Positions 57,401 through 61,894 of a stretch of DNA of 64,000 nt are shown in pieces; the stretch's first letter is position 1, and each line of letters opens with the position of its first letter. The notes beneath the pieces are model-generated. The model saw only the letters and a program-made list of their open reading frames with translations. It was not told the origin of the DNA and searched no databases. The DNA is taken from contig CM055823.1 in NCBI GenBank assembly GCA_029582265.1, positions 310,001-374,000 of the forward strand, read 5' to 3'. A program made the translations under genes and the position numbers. Origin of the DNA: Zoroaster sp. YZ-2022. Lineage: Eukaryota; Echinodermata; Asteroidea; Forcipulatida; Zoroasteridae.

Positions 57401-59801
57401 TATCATTTCTGAATTTTTTTGGTTAAACTCGTGAATGTGTTACTACTCGCAAGTACTTCTGAGGTAATGGCAGCAGGTCGATTAATCGAGTAGTACAAAA
57501 ACGATTAGCAAGTACTACTTGCGAGTACTCGCATTACTCACCCAATACTCGTTAGCTACAATATTATTTTAAATTATTTCTATTGTCAGTCTAGAAGTAT
57601 TTACCTAGTACCAACACAGTGTGCAAGTCGTCTGGATATAGTGTAACTATACATGTGTAATTCCATGGCATAGAACAGTGAATTTGGGTCATTCATGACA
57701 TGTGTTCAACAGACTGACCCGCAAAGTTTAAAAACAGGCAGTCACGGTATTCCAGGTGACTTGCTACATAGTATGTACTGTACATGAGCGAGCACTGTAC
57801 AATGTACTTTACCCGTGCGATAATGCAATTAAGCCCAAGATGTACATCTACATGTATAGGACTCTTTGCTGTAGCTCAGTTACATGTAAATGTATGCACA
57901 TGATGGGTTCTCATGTTTAACCCTATTTTACATGGAGGCCACTCTGATCCACTAAATTTCGAATTTGTTCTTCACCAACCTCTAAAGCATACAAGCCACT
58001 GCTCTCCTTTCCAAGTAATCTTACAAATTCAACCCAGTGTGCCACCCAAAGGCCACTGTAAATAAGACCATCTCTGATTACATACTCAACACACACTGAA
58101 GGCCATTACAAATCGGTCTTTAAATAGGTGGGTTTACAGTCAAAATACATGGTCAGGTTTACAGCTGGTTGTTTGAACATATTAGTATGGCCTGCAATGT
58201 ATCAATGGGAGACCACTTTACCCTGTAATCTCAGTGGTGTGACAGTACACAGAAGGGTAACCATAGGAGGCCACTAGCTGTCAACAGCTGCAACAGCTCG
58301 GAGTGGCCTGATGAATGGGTTGTTTCAAAAATTGCACTAATTGTAGGAGGGTTAATTTTGAAACAAGCAAAGGGCGTCAAGCGCTTATCCCATGATATTA
58401 TTACTACAATGCTTGACGTGCATATTATGCATTGGAGTACAATACTGCAGACTGGGTAGCGGGCTGGCTCACATCGTAATAATAGACTTCTACTGTTATT
58501 TACATGTATTTTCAGAAGGAAAATTCCCTCTGCCCCAAATGTCAGGTGGGAAATAATCAATTGCCTTTAATTGGTATGTATATAGAGCAAATACATTGAT
58601 GTCATCACAATACCTGACACACACTCATCTGTGCGCATATGTGAGCCAATGACTTACCTTCTTAGAGCGCACTCTGATGCATAACGTGTAGTAATTTTAA
58701 TTTGCAAATTATTGTATACAAATCTAAATATTGTATTGGTCTCTGACATATTGCCTAAGACCTAAGTTGATAATTAAGATTGTCCTCAAATCGAAATGCA
58801 AGGCTACTATCAACCAGTTTTACTAACCCTTCTGTTGATCGATCATGCAATATCAAAAGGTATTGATGAAATTATAGTGATAAACAGTTGATTAGATTTT
58901 TGCCCTTACACCAACGTGATGTGTGAAGCACTGTATACTCAGTGCTTTCCGAGTGTCTGTGAAAAAATCCACAGTCGACTCAGCCAGGATTCGAACCCAC
59001 AACCTGCTTACTAGTGCAGATGTCTTAACCTCTCGACCACCGAGCTTGCTTGGTTCCGCATAAGCCTGTGTAATGCTTGCCAAATGGTACTGTGTGGTCA
59101 CTGGATAATGGACAATCTACATGGCTTTAGATCCATCATTCATAAACAGAGTTGTCTAGTTTTGAAGTCAACTCGCTGGAAAATTGTACCTAGAGTAAAC
59201 TAGGTTTATCGCAAATAGCACTGAAGCAACTGCCGCAAAGCATACTGGGATACAATTTGGGGCATCCGTTTGGTGCAGCTTGTGTGACGTCAATACTATT
59301 TTGTTTGTCTGCATGGCACGCAGTGGCGCTGTTGCGCCCACAGACATCCCACGATTCCTTGCAGCTACTATTTGCGATAAGCCTTGTAGTTGTAATAATT
59401 GTACCAATGTAAACAATATAAACATTTTGTTTATGTTTTGTCTAATGAAGGAAGCTGTGAACAATGGAATTGCAAACGCAGTACATGGAAGGATGGATGC
59501 CAATTTTGGAGGGGTGTCCGTAACAGCTGTACGAAAGCTATGTGAGCTACTTGACAGCGCCGAGATCTGGGTTCAGCTATTTCAATACCTTAGTAATAAC
59601 ACTGGTCACACTTTAGTGGAACGAGCCATTAAAATAATTGACCGTCCTACAAAGGAGTTACTGAAAGTCTACTTTGCAAGATGCAGGGCATGTGGCAAAT
59701 CAGACGGGGAAGCTGTGGAATTCTTGATAAATGAACTCGACAACATATGTATTCCAGCAGCAGTTGAGATTTTACAAGAAGACCAAAGCCATATCTACTA
59801 A
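33025..59801 (+). CDS. Candidate multi-exon NLR-like gene: SAM-SAM-Death-NACHT-LRR-ZU5-UPA-Death
   Basis: Composite model. Exons that I can support lie at 33025-33423, 37845-38093, 38976-39065, 40426-40503, 42136-42270, 45213-45395, 47277-47537, 49898-49987, 50365-52660, 53969-54633, 55208-55348, 55987-56166, 57112-57174, 58516-58545 and 59451-59801. Junction phases agree: phase 1 from the end of the first SAM exon up to the ZU5 acceptor, then phase 0 to the end. The start codon and any exon before 33025 are missing, hidden by the gap or not recognised. The weak link is between the NACHT-LRR exon, which runs into a stop at 52658-52660 with no clear donor, and the ZU5 exon. Two adjacent genes, or isoforms that skip NACHT, are alternatives. 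By family knowledge, NACHT is an oligomerising ATPase, LRR senses or inhibits, ZU5-UPA regulates, and Death and SAM recruit partners in the cytosol. Confidence 0.55.
33537..36796. mobile_element. 3.26 kb TTA-flanked DNA transposon in the SAM1-SAM2 intron
   Basis: Terminal inverted repeats TGGTGCCCTCACACCATAGC at both ends, immediately flanked by TTA (33534-33536 and 36797-36799), a 3 bp target duplication of the kind made by PIF/Harbinger elements. The outer 300-450 bp on each side is packed with short direct and inverted repeats of GTTGCGT/ACGCAAC, in runs such as GGGTTGCGTGTGGGTTGCG near 33657-33710 and 36360-36600. These are probable transposase-binding sites. The interior holds a ~150 bp direct repeat (35025-35185 and 35275-35425) but no transposase, so this is a non-autonomous copy. 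Confidence 0.85.
36870..37080. repeat. Direct repeat pair (~90 bp)
   Basis: Two diverged copies of TGTCACCGT(C/T)ATGGTGTC followed by AGA(C/T)GTC(G/A)TTTTGAA and TGCTGTCA.TCTAT begin at about 36914 and 37006. Nothing coding. Confidence 0.5.
37845..38093 (+). CDS. Exon: SAM domain 2
   Basis: Acceptor TGCTATTTTAG, donor CACCAG|GTAAGACAG, phase 1/1, 83 codons, one open frame. After a proline-rich start (VIPELPPR) a complete SAM domain follows: WTIDVVKLWLVQIGIRQSTA, then FHEVNGKALRQFTEEDL and FDLRKGELRLILYSRRD. The last helix is 60-70% identical by eye to that of SAM domain 1, so the two arose by internal duplication. This copy is undamaged, which argues that the gene is not an old pseudogene. 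Confidence 0.8.
38395..38715. repeat. Dispersed direct repeat, copy 1 of 3
   Basis: A ~320 bp segment including TATGGACTACCCAAAAACGT and ACTCTAAAAAGGGGAATGCA recurs at 39105-39290 (partial) and 41395-41715. All three are in the same orientation within introns of the SAM/NLR gene. Class unknown. Confidence 0.8.
38976..39065 (+). CDS. Exon: basic/proline-rich linker
   Basis: Acceptor TATTCTTTAAAG, donor ATCAG|GTAAAG, phase 1/1, exactly 90 nt. It reads RPETSKRHHPPSRSV and then DPDEPPKKRIPSG, a disordered linker with a basic patch that could act as a nuclear localisation signal. Support is the open frame, matching phases and position; there is no domain. Confidence 0.45.
39370..39660. repeat. 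Direct repeat pair, copy 1 (copy 2 at 40136-40420)
   Basis: About 280 bp, roughly 85% identical by eye to 40136-40420. Both begin TGTATTTTCAATTGAAC and contain CAGTGGC(A/G)TAGCTAAA and GCCTATTCCTACTAGTAAAA. The CAGTGGCGTAGC motif resembles hAT termini but no matching opposite end was seen. Copy 2 ends at the acceptor of the exon at 40426. Confidence 0.75.
40426..40503 (+). CDS. Exon: short linker
   Basis: Acceptor GTTTTTTTTTATAG, donor AACTG|GTAAGAA, phase 1/1, 78 nt. It reads QIVVQTGAGRPVEILESS and LQDTLSTG. No domain. It is accepted because of strong splice sites, an open frame and consistent phase. Confidence 0.45.
40740..41185 (-). mobile_element. Penelope-like element reverse transcriptase fragment
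   Basis: The minus strand encodes, in two frames, DFYKQVAGIPIGSPLSLVLA and then LFM, followed by PRLWLCYVDNTFII, the RT motif with YVDN in place of the usual YVDD. A downstream block reads SSSPQPYHHLDIKFTMETE and KSGSLPF. This order (GxxMGSPLSP.LAN, then WxRYVDDTF, then IKFT.E.E..G.LPFLD) is specific to Penelope-like elements. A frameshift near 40950 and the loss of both ends make it inactive. Confidence 0.8.
41745..42035. repeat. 102 bp tandem repeat, three units
   Basis: Units contain TATCCTGATTGGGAGATACT and ACCCTATTCTCCCAATGA, which are themselves partly complementary, so each unit can fold. Spacing is 102 bp (41851 to 41953). It lies just upstream of the exon at 42136. Confidence 0.85.
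42136..42270 (+). CDS. Exon: acidic hydrophilic linker whose 3' end seeds the minisatellite
   Basis: Acceptor AAATTGACTATAG, donor ATAGCAG|GTAAGAC, phase 1/1, 135 nt. It reads DRRDDDSNGGNQQEMTSHRG, then QNKDDQDDRVATTDMSELDI, an acidic disordered linker. The last 25 nt plus the first 20 nt of the intron form the founding unit of the 45 bp repeat that follows. In the frame of the exon the repeat would extend the protein 15 residues at a time until a TAG in a later unit (about 42387). Confidence 0.6.
42246..44335. repeat. 45 bp minisatellite of exon end plus 5' splice site (about 46 units)
   Basis: The unit GACATGTGGGAGCTAGACAT + AACAG|GTAAGACATC + ATGCTTTTAT repeats head to tail with very few changes (a few 42 bp or 44-46 bp variants, TAGG for TGGG in some units). 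Every unit has a perfect consensus donor CAG|GTAAGA. Because 45 is divisible by three and the unit lacks stops, both strands show long periodic open frames; these are not genes. Confidence 0.95.
44587..44968. mobile_element. MITE with ~100 bp terminal inverted repeats
   Basis: The left arm starts AAAGGGACAAGATCGTCATG and continues through GTCCTAGTTTAAGAT to GACTGAAAATAATACC. The right arm is its diverged complement ending GATATTGTGCCTTTAA. The middle holds about four 29 bp tandem units of CGTGACCACTGGCTCATTAT. No coding. Confidence 0.8.
45213..45395 (+). CDS. Exon: glutamine/histidine-rich linker
   Basis: Acceptor TCAATTTGTACATAG, donor ATCGATAG|GTAATG, phase 1/1, 61 codons. It reads PPGAVHHHTLVPYAGSLQQS and later MAPVTQPTFHIHQAQPSIG. 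It is Q-, H- and P-rich and disordered, resembling a low-complexity interaction region. The intron just before it (45060-45130) is similar to 40040-40125, upstream of another linker exon, suggesting that linker exons spread by duplication. Confidence 0.5.
45488..45985. repeat. 62 bp tandem repeat grown from a MITE half
   Basis: The start (GTCCTAGTTTAAGATAAAGT...AATACCCC) is the left half of the 44587 MITE. It then passes into five to six 62 bp units containing GGCATTATTTATGTAACAGC and AATGCCCCGTTATCTAGGAC (starts near 45681, 45743, 45805 and 45867). The tandem repeat appears to have grown within an element and replaced its right half. Confidence 0.8.
45986..46289. other. Unique intron sequence
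   Basis: No exon or repeat seen. At about 46290 the DNA shared with the inverted copy on the other side of the gap begins. Confidence 0.4.
46290..48059 (+). repeat. Right copy of the inverted duplication
   Basis: Matches the reverse complement of 31605-32215 (via 46290-46900), one single 86 bp satellite unit (about 46900-46985), then 20886-22078. In this copy the satellite is one unit long, and its edges (ATGCATATAAAATCAC; GACGTCTAAGTATCGATTG) show the single-copy state. A short MITE lies at 46651-46815. Confidence 0.9.
47277..47537 (+). CDS. Exon: Death domain
   Basis: Acceptor TTTTCTGTGTCAG, donor GCATTCA|GTGAGTATGG, phase 1/1, 87 codons, uninterrupted. A full six-helix Death domain is readable: LNAKQIAKISNDIGKKWTFL, AVELGFEQPDIDTF, QAEKTRTMLSEWVRRNAERG and then VAVLISALKNIGLNDVAF. 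The KKW..LA..LGF..PDID and ML..W..R....D...L..AL..IGL..VA pattern is typical. Death domains assemble homotypic signalling complexes, and here the domain would sit N-terminal to NACHT as in echinoderm-type NLRs. An inverted, frame-broken copy lies at 21516-21775. Confidence 0.9.
48060..49549. mobile_element. 1.49 kb insertion absent from the inverted copy (solo-LTR-like)
   Basis: Compared with the other arm, where TGTGTAAT runs directly into CAGGCAGAAAC, this copy has 1.49 kb inserted between GTGTAAT and TATAATCAGGCAG, a possible 4 bp TAAT duplication. It contains no reverse transcriptase. It has an AATAAA about 80 bp before its right edge (49472), a ~28 bp tandem repeat of GGGCCGCTCGTTGCCCGTGA (49078-49250), and a pair of ~75 bp repeats (48660 and 48900). 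A polyadenylation signal near one end and no coding suggest a solo LTR, but the ends are not clean TG/CA. Confidence 0.55.
49898..49987 (+). CDS. Mini-exon (30 residues), single copy in the + strand gene
   Basis: Acceptor ATTTTGTTTTTACAG, donor GACAAAG|GTAACC, phase 1/1, 90 nt. It encodes VMSLTGDQPSHSQKMGPELR followed by DRSQVAADK. It parallels the first 30 codons of the NACHT exon at 50365. The DNA after its donor, down to about 50105, is also a diverged and stop-containing copy of the next NACHT-exon codons (through WVDDD). So this is a duplicated 5' part of the NACHT exon trimmed by a new donor. It exists in 16 full copies at 8440-20885 on the other strand. Confidence 0.65.
50100..50362. 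repeat. Intron module duplicated at 53083-53345
   Basis: About 250 bp including GCAGAATGAGTCTACTAATG, AATCCTGAAACGAAAGTG and ACCGTCACGCATAGTGTA occurs before the NACHT exon and again after the LRR, ~3 kb apart, same orientation, about 93% identical by eye. The pair brackets the NACHT-LRR exon. Confidence 0.85.
50365..52660 (+). CDS. Exon: NACHT ATPase and LRR, with three 1-nt frameshifts
   Basis: Acceptor GTTTTTACAG, phase 1. The frame opens with TRPVTDDQPSHSRQMGPELR and a helical stretch. Walker A GKGGVGKST lies at 50694-50721, Walker B LLDGFDEL near 50932-50955, a sensor-like TTRPSHLERL near 51043, then helical and winged-helix regions (LASNPMILQLICLIWRE). The FLHKTMQEL-type motif lies near 51552 and leucine-rich repeats at about 51960-52650 (LHLWYNPSL, LDLNGCSLVCNDIEHIAHAL). 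The breaks are at a G6 run in Walker A (50700-50705), near 51551 and near 52050; each is fixed by one base, so about 760 residues would be continuous. It ends at TAA 52658-52660 within a truncated repeat. NACHT proteins oligomerise with ATP to form immune platforms. Confidence 0.8.
52740..52985. repeat. Copy of the intron preceding the exon at 38976
   Basis: Similar to 38745-38975: both have GCTGTAAA.ACAAGTGTA, TTTTTGCATTTATT, TTTACCAAAA and end in a pyrimidine tract plus AG. No exon is obvious after the copy's acceptor-like TTTGTGTTTGCAG (52994). Confidence 0.55.
52986..53968. other. Intron between LRR and ZU5 exons
   Basis: Contains the duplicated module 53083-53345. No exon with good borders was found, which leaves the LRR-to-ZU5 connection unproven. 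Confidence 0.4.
53969..54633 (+). CDS. Exon: ZU5 domain and start of UPA
   Basis: Acceptor TTGTTGTATTCCAG (phase 1), donor GCACAGCAG|GTAAGG (phase 0), 665 nt, open throughout. After a ~50-residue helical start (KTHLDKILNEYAKW), the ZU5 core reads CNFTSEGGSLSLDKYKVHLY, then IPRGAIPPGRTEQVYIYV, LSPMIQCGPPGLTFSERVVL and DWTLSARM. The sequence VDHFTGYDVVG at 54481-54513 falls where PIDD1, UNC5CL, NLRP1 and CARD8 have the HFS self-cleavage site; here the residue after HF is threonine (54493-54495). The UPA begins with YRLRAHIWKMT. ZU5-UPA modules occur in UNC5, ankyrin, PIDD and, as FIIND, in NLRP1, where they hold a C-terminal death fold in check. Confidence 0.88.
54828..55080. mobile_element. 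250 bp MITE with GTCAAAATCAGTCAA ends
   Basis: The left end AGAGTCAAAATCAGTCAAAA and the right end TTGACTGATTTTGACCTC are inverted repeats. Several further TCAAAAT motifs lie inside. It sits in the intron between two UPA exons. Confidence 0.7.
55208..55348 (+). CDS. Exon: UPA domain, middle
   Basis: Acceptor ATTGAATATCCAG, donor GCAGCG|GTAAAT, phase 0/0, 47 codons. It reads EVDEMADRMNCKLLEVERFV and later GWQVPPSA. It continues the UPA beta fold of the preceding exon (WKMT...Q|EVDEMADRMNCKLLE, like the LEVYCLEDTPDALKEV-type segment of UNC5 UPA domains). Confidence 0.75.
55987..56166 (+). CDS. Exon: UPA domain, end
   Basis: Acceptor TTAACCTTTCAG, donor GATATT|GTGAGT, phase 0/0, 60 codons. It reads KQVIRKTNVLELPENSVTID, then GCNAPKLNVIGYQSGTTNEV and LCKPDI. 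This is the last strands of the UPA fold. Confidence 0.7.
56167..57111. other. Intron, nothing recognised
   Basis: AT-rich with frequent ACATGTA motifs. No exon or transposon ends seen. Confidence 0.35.
57112..57174 (+). CDS. Exon: short cysteine-bearing linker
   Basis: Acceptor AATGTTTCTACAG, donor CCCCCA|GTAAGTG, phase 0/0, 21 codons. It reads SQRGEVMQSDGATSICTCPP. The CTC pairs with cysteines in the next small exon. Confidence 0.5.
57175..58515. other. Intron with palindromic GAGTACT/AGTACTC cluster
   Basis: Around 57320-57550 several AGTACT-type palindromes (GCAAGTACTTG, GCAAGTACTACTTGCGAGTAC) are concentrated. This could be a decayed MITE. The rest shows nothing coding. Confidence 0.35.
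58516..58545 (+). CDS. Micro-exon, 30 nt
   Basis: Acceptor TACATGTATTTTCAG, donor TGTCAG|GTGGGA, phase 0/0. It encodes KENSLCPKCQ. With the previous exon it would give a CTC...CPKC cysteine set of the kind seen in small zinc-binding knuckles. It is accepted on splice-site strength and phase only. Confidence 0.4.
58915..59075 (-). mobile_element. tRNA-like SINE
   Basis: On the minus strand: GTGGTCGAGAGGTTAAGAC (A box) at about 59025-59045, GTGGGTTCGAATCCTGGC (B box) at about 58985-59005, then GATTTTTTCACAGACACTCG and AGCACTGAGTATACAGTGC. The tail matches the arms of the hairpin at 14025-14232, so it is a repeated family, not a functional tRNA gene. Confidence 0.7.
59451..59801 (+). CDS. Terminal exon: C-terminal Death-like domain
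   Basis: Open frame to TAA at 59799-59801. The best acceptor is TTTTGTCTAATGAAG (59450), phase 0; the frame is open further back to 59280, so an earlier acceptor is possible. It reads VTAVRKLCELLDSAEIWVQL and FQYLSNN, then ERAIKIIDRPTKELLKVYFA, DGEAVEFLINELDNICIPAA and VEIL. The KLC.LLD...W..L motif and the final L...L..I....A.EIL fit a Death domain as found at the C-terminus of UNC5 and PIDD, though sequence in helices 3-4 is divergent. It would be the effector end of a ZU5-UPA-Death module. Confidence 0.65.
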   Translation, partial: EAVNNGIANAVHGRMDANFGGVSVTAVRKLCELLDSAEIWVQLFQYLSNNTGHTLVERAIKIIDRPTKELLKVYFARCRACGKSDGEAVEFLINELDNICIPAAVEILQEDQSHIY

Positions 59802-61060
59802 ATCTGAATATCTTTCACAATGAATTCAGATCAAACACTGATTTGAGAAACAAGTACATTGTCAGGGGTGACGTTATACTTAAACTTAACTAGCTCTGGG
59901 GGAACATAAGAGAAAACAGTTATTTACATCTTTTAACCTGCCGTTGATCAAGGCTGACTTTGGTCGGATTCAATTCTATGACTAACTTTTATATACAACC
60001 ACAAAATGTTGGCTATGAGTGAAACTGACTGCACGGTTGAGTGCAAGGAAAGAATGTACATGTAGAATGCAACCACCACTTTTTTTTTTCAAAATAACTA
60101 TGACATCACAGAGGAAAAAGTAGTCCAGTGAGGATATATTTTAAGAGATTTTGCGCAATGAATATATGCACATCCTGTGGTTAAGATGTTGGCCATTTTG
60201 TTGTCTGCTAAAAACACGTAAGTGGTGGTTGGGTTCAACATTCTTTTCTAGTGTAGCCTTTAGTCAACGGCACATCGACATGTTATAGCCAGCCACATTA
60301 ACTGACATAGCTGGTGAGTACCCTGTTTGAACGGAGTGCACTGGAGAAATGATAAGCATTTTAGCAAGGCATTTAAATGCAAAGTAAATCATTTCTATTC
60401 TTTCTGTTGTCAGTTTAACATAAAGGTTCCCTGACTCCATATGCACTGTAGAGACATGTAATGGTTACCAGACTGTATGTGATTATGTACCACACATATA
60501 ATCTAGAATGGTTACTAATCAGCTGTTTGTGGTTTGTTGACATGGTTGATGGGTTTTAACTCAATTTAGACAATTATATATTTAGGTTAGTAAATGTACA
60601 TACATCATATCATCTAACAGGATTGTTTGCTGGCAAAGTTGGGCAGTGACAGAAGTTATTATCTGTGACCTTAGTTTTTCATAATATTATTTACCATGCA
60701 CCCAGGCACAAGTATTACTGCAAGAAATTTCCATGGGAGTTAACTTGTTATCATCTTAACCCTAACCGGCCAAACCCATCAGAATCCAATAGGTTTTGTT
60801 GAATTTTGACTGGTTGAGTACTGTGAACTTGCATGTAGCTAAGCTGTTGGACTATGATTGGTTGAGTACCAATGGCGTACAGTAATGCTGTTGGACTTTG
60901 ACTGAGTGGGGAAAGTGTGTGTAAGCATGGTGTATGGTACTATTGGCATGCAAAAGTGTTGGACTTTGACTCAGTTGGGAAAATGTGTGTATGTTATGAG
61001 TGCATTGCTTGGTTCACTGGGTACACTGTGACCTCTTGTAATAAATAAGATATGTTCATC
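59802..61060. other. 3' flank of the gene
   Basis: Non-coding. An AATAAA at about 61041 could be a distal polyadenylation signal. A diverged ~80 bp repeat containing GTTGGACT(A/T)TGA recurs at about 60846, 60890 and 60958. Confidence 0.35.
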
Positions 61061-61079
61061 TTGTTTAGGTGGGGAGGTG

Positions 61080-61330
61080 TGGGCGGCCAGAAGGGCCAAA
61101 ATTAAAAAAATATCCAACATACATTAAGAAGCCTACAAAGGACAAAACAACAGCCAAAGAACAAATTTGTCAATAGAAAGACAAACACAAACAGAGTACA
61201 AAATGATCAATAGAAAGACAATTTTTTTTTAGAAAGACAAAGACAAAATCAAGCAAATGACGAAACAACATCAAGAGGACAAATTTACAAAAAGACAAAA
61301 CTAAACAACCGAAAGACTAACGCGAGTCGA
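61080..61330. repeat. A-rich AAAGACAAA degenerate simple repeat
   Basis: Irregular repeats of GAAAGACAAA and similar. A 22-base T run follows at about 61461. Low information content. Confidence 0.6.
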
Positions 61331-61894
61331 ATACAGACATTGTGTGGCAAAACCATAAAGGACAGTCACACACACGCAAAGGACGTTTTCCCAATCGAAC
61401 AAAGGTCGATCGCGAGAGGACAAACTTTTTATGTCTAACTAATGTTGAACGCTGGGGGTGTTTTTTTTTTTTTTTTTTTTTTTTAATTTTTAAAACCATC
61501 TTTAACGAGGGTAACCCATCCAGCACAGCTGATCATTTGGGGCCCTCATATAATATAAAAATATATCAATATTATACAAAAATTGTTACAGGAGGTACAG
61601 ATGAATTAATAATAATAAAAAGTCTTAATGGACAATTACATACAAAATAAAACGTAAAGGACTAAATTGCACAAATAGACCCCCGTCCCAGTTTACCATA
61701 CTGATTAAAGATAGGACTAAAAGGGAAGATTAAAAATGGAGCAAAAAAAGTAAATTAATTATCAATTGTATACCTACATCTCGGCAAGACACAAGGTAAT
61801 CTATGACATAATAATAAAAAATATTACTAAACCTTGCCTTCCTTCAGCAAACGCCTGAATGAAGAATAAGAGTTTGAACGAGTAGTGAAAGGAC

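Noticed and set aside
61317..61526. Lysine-run open frame on the minus strand
   Set aside because: Caused by a T homopolymer of about 22 bases; flanks are low complexity.
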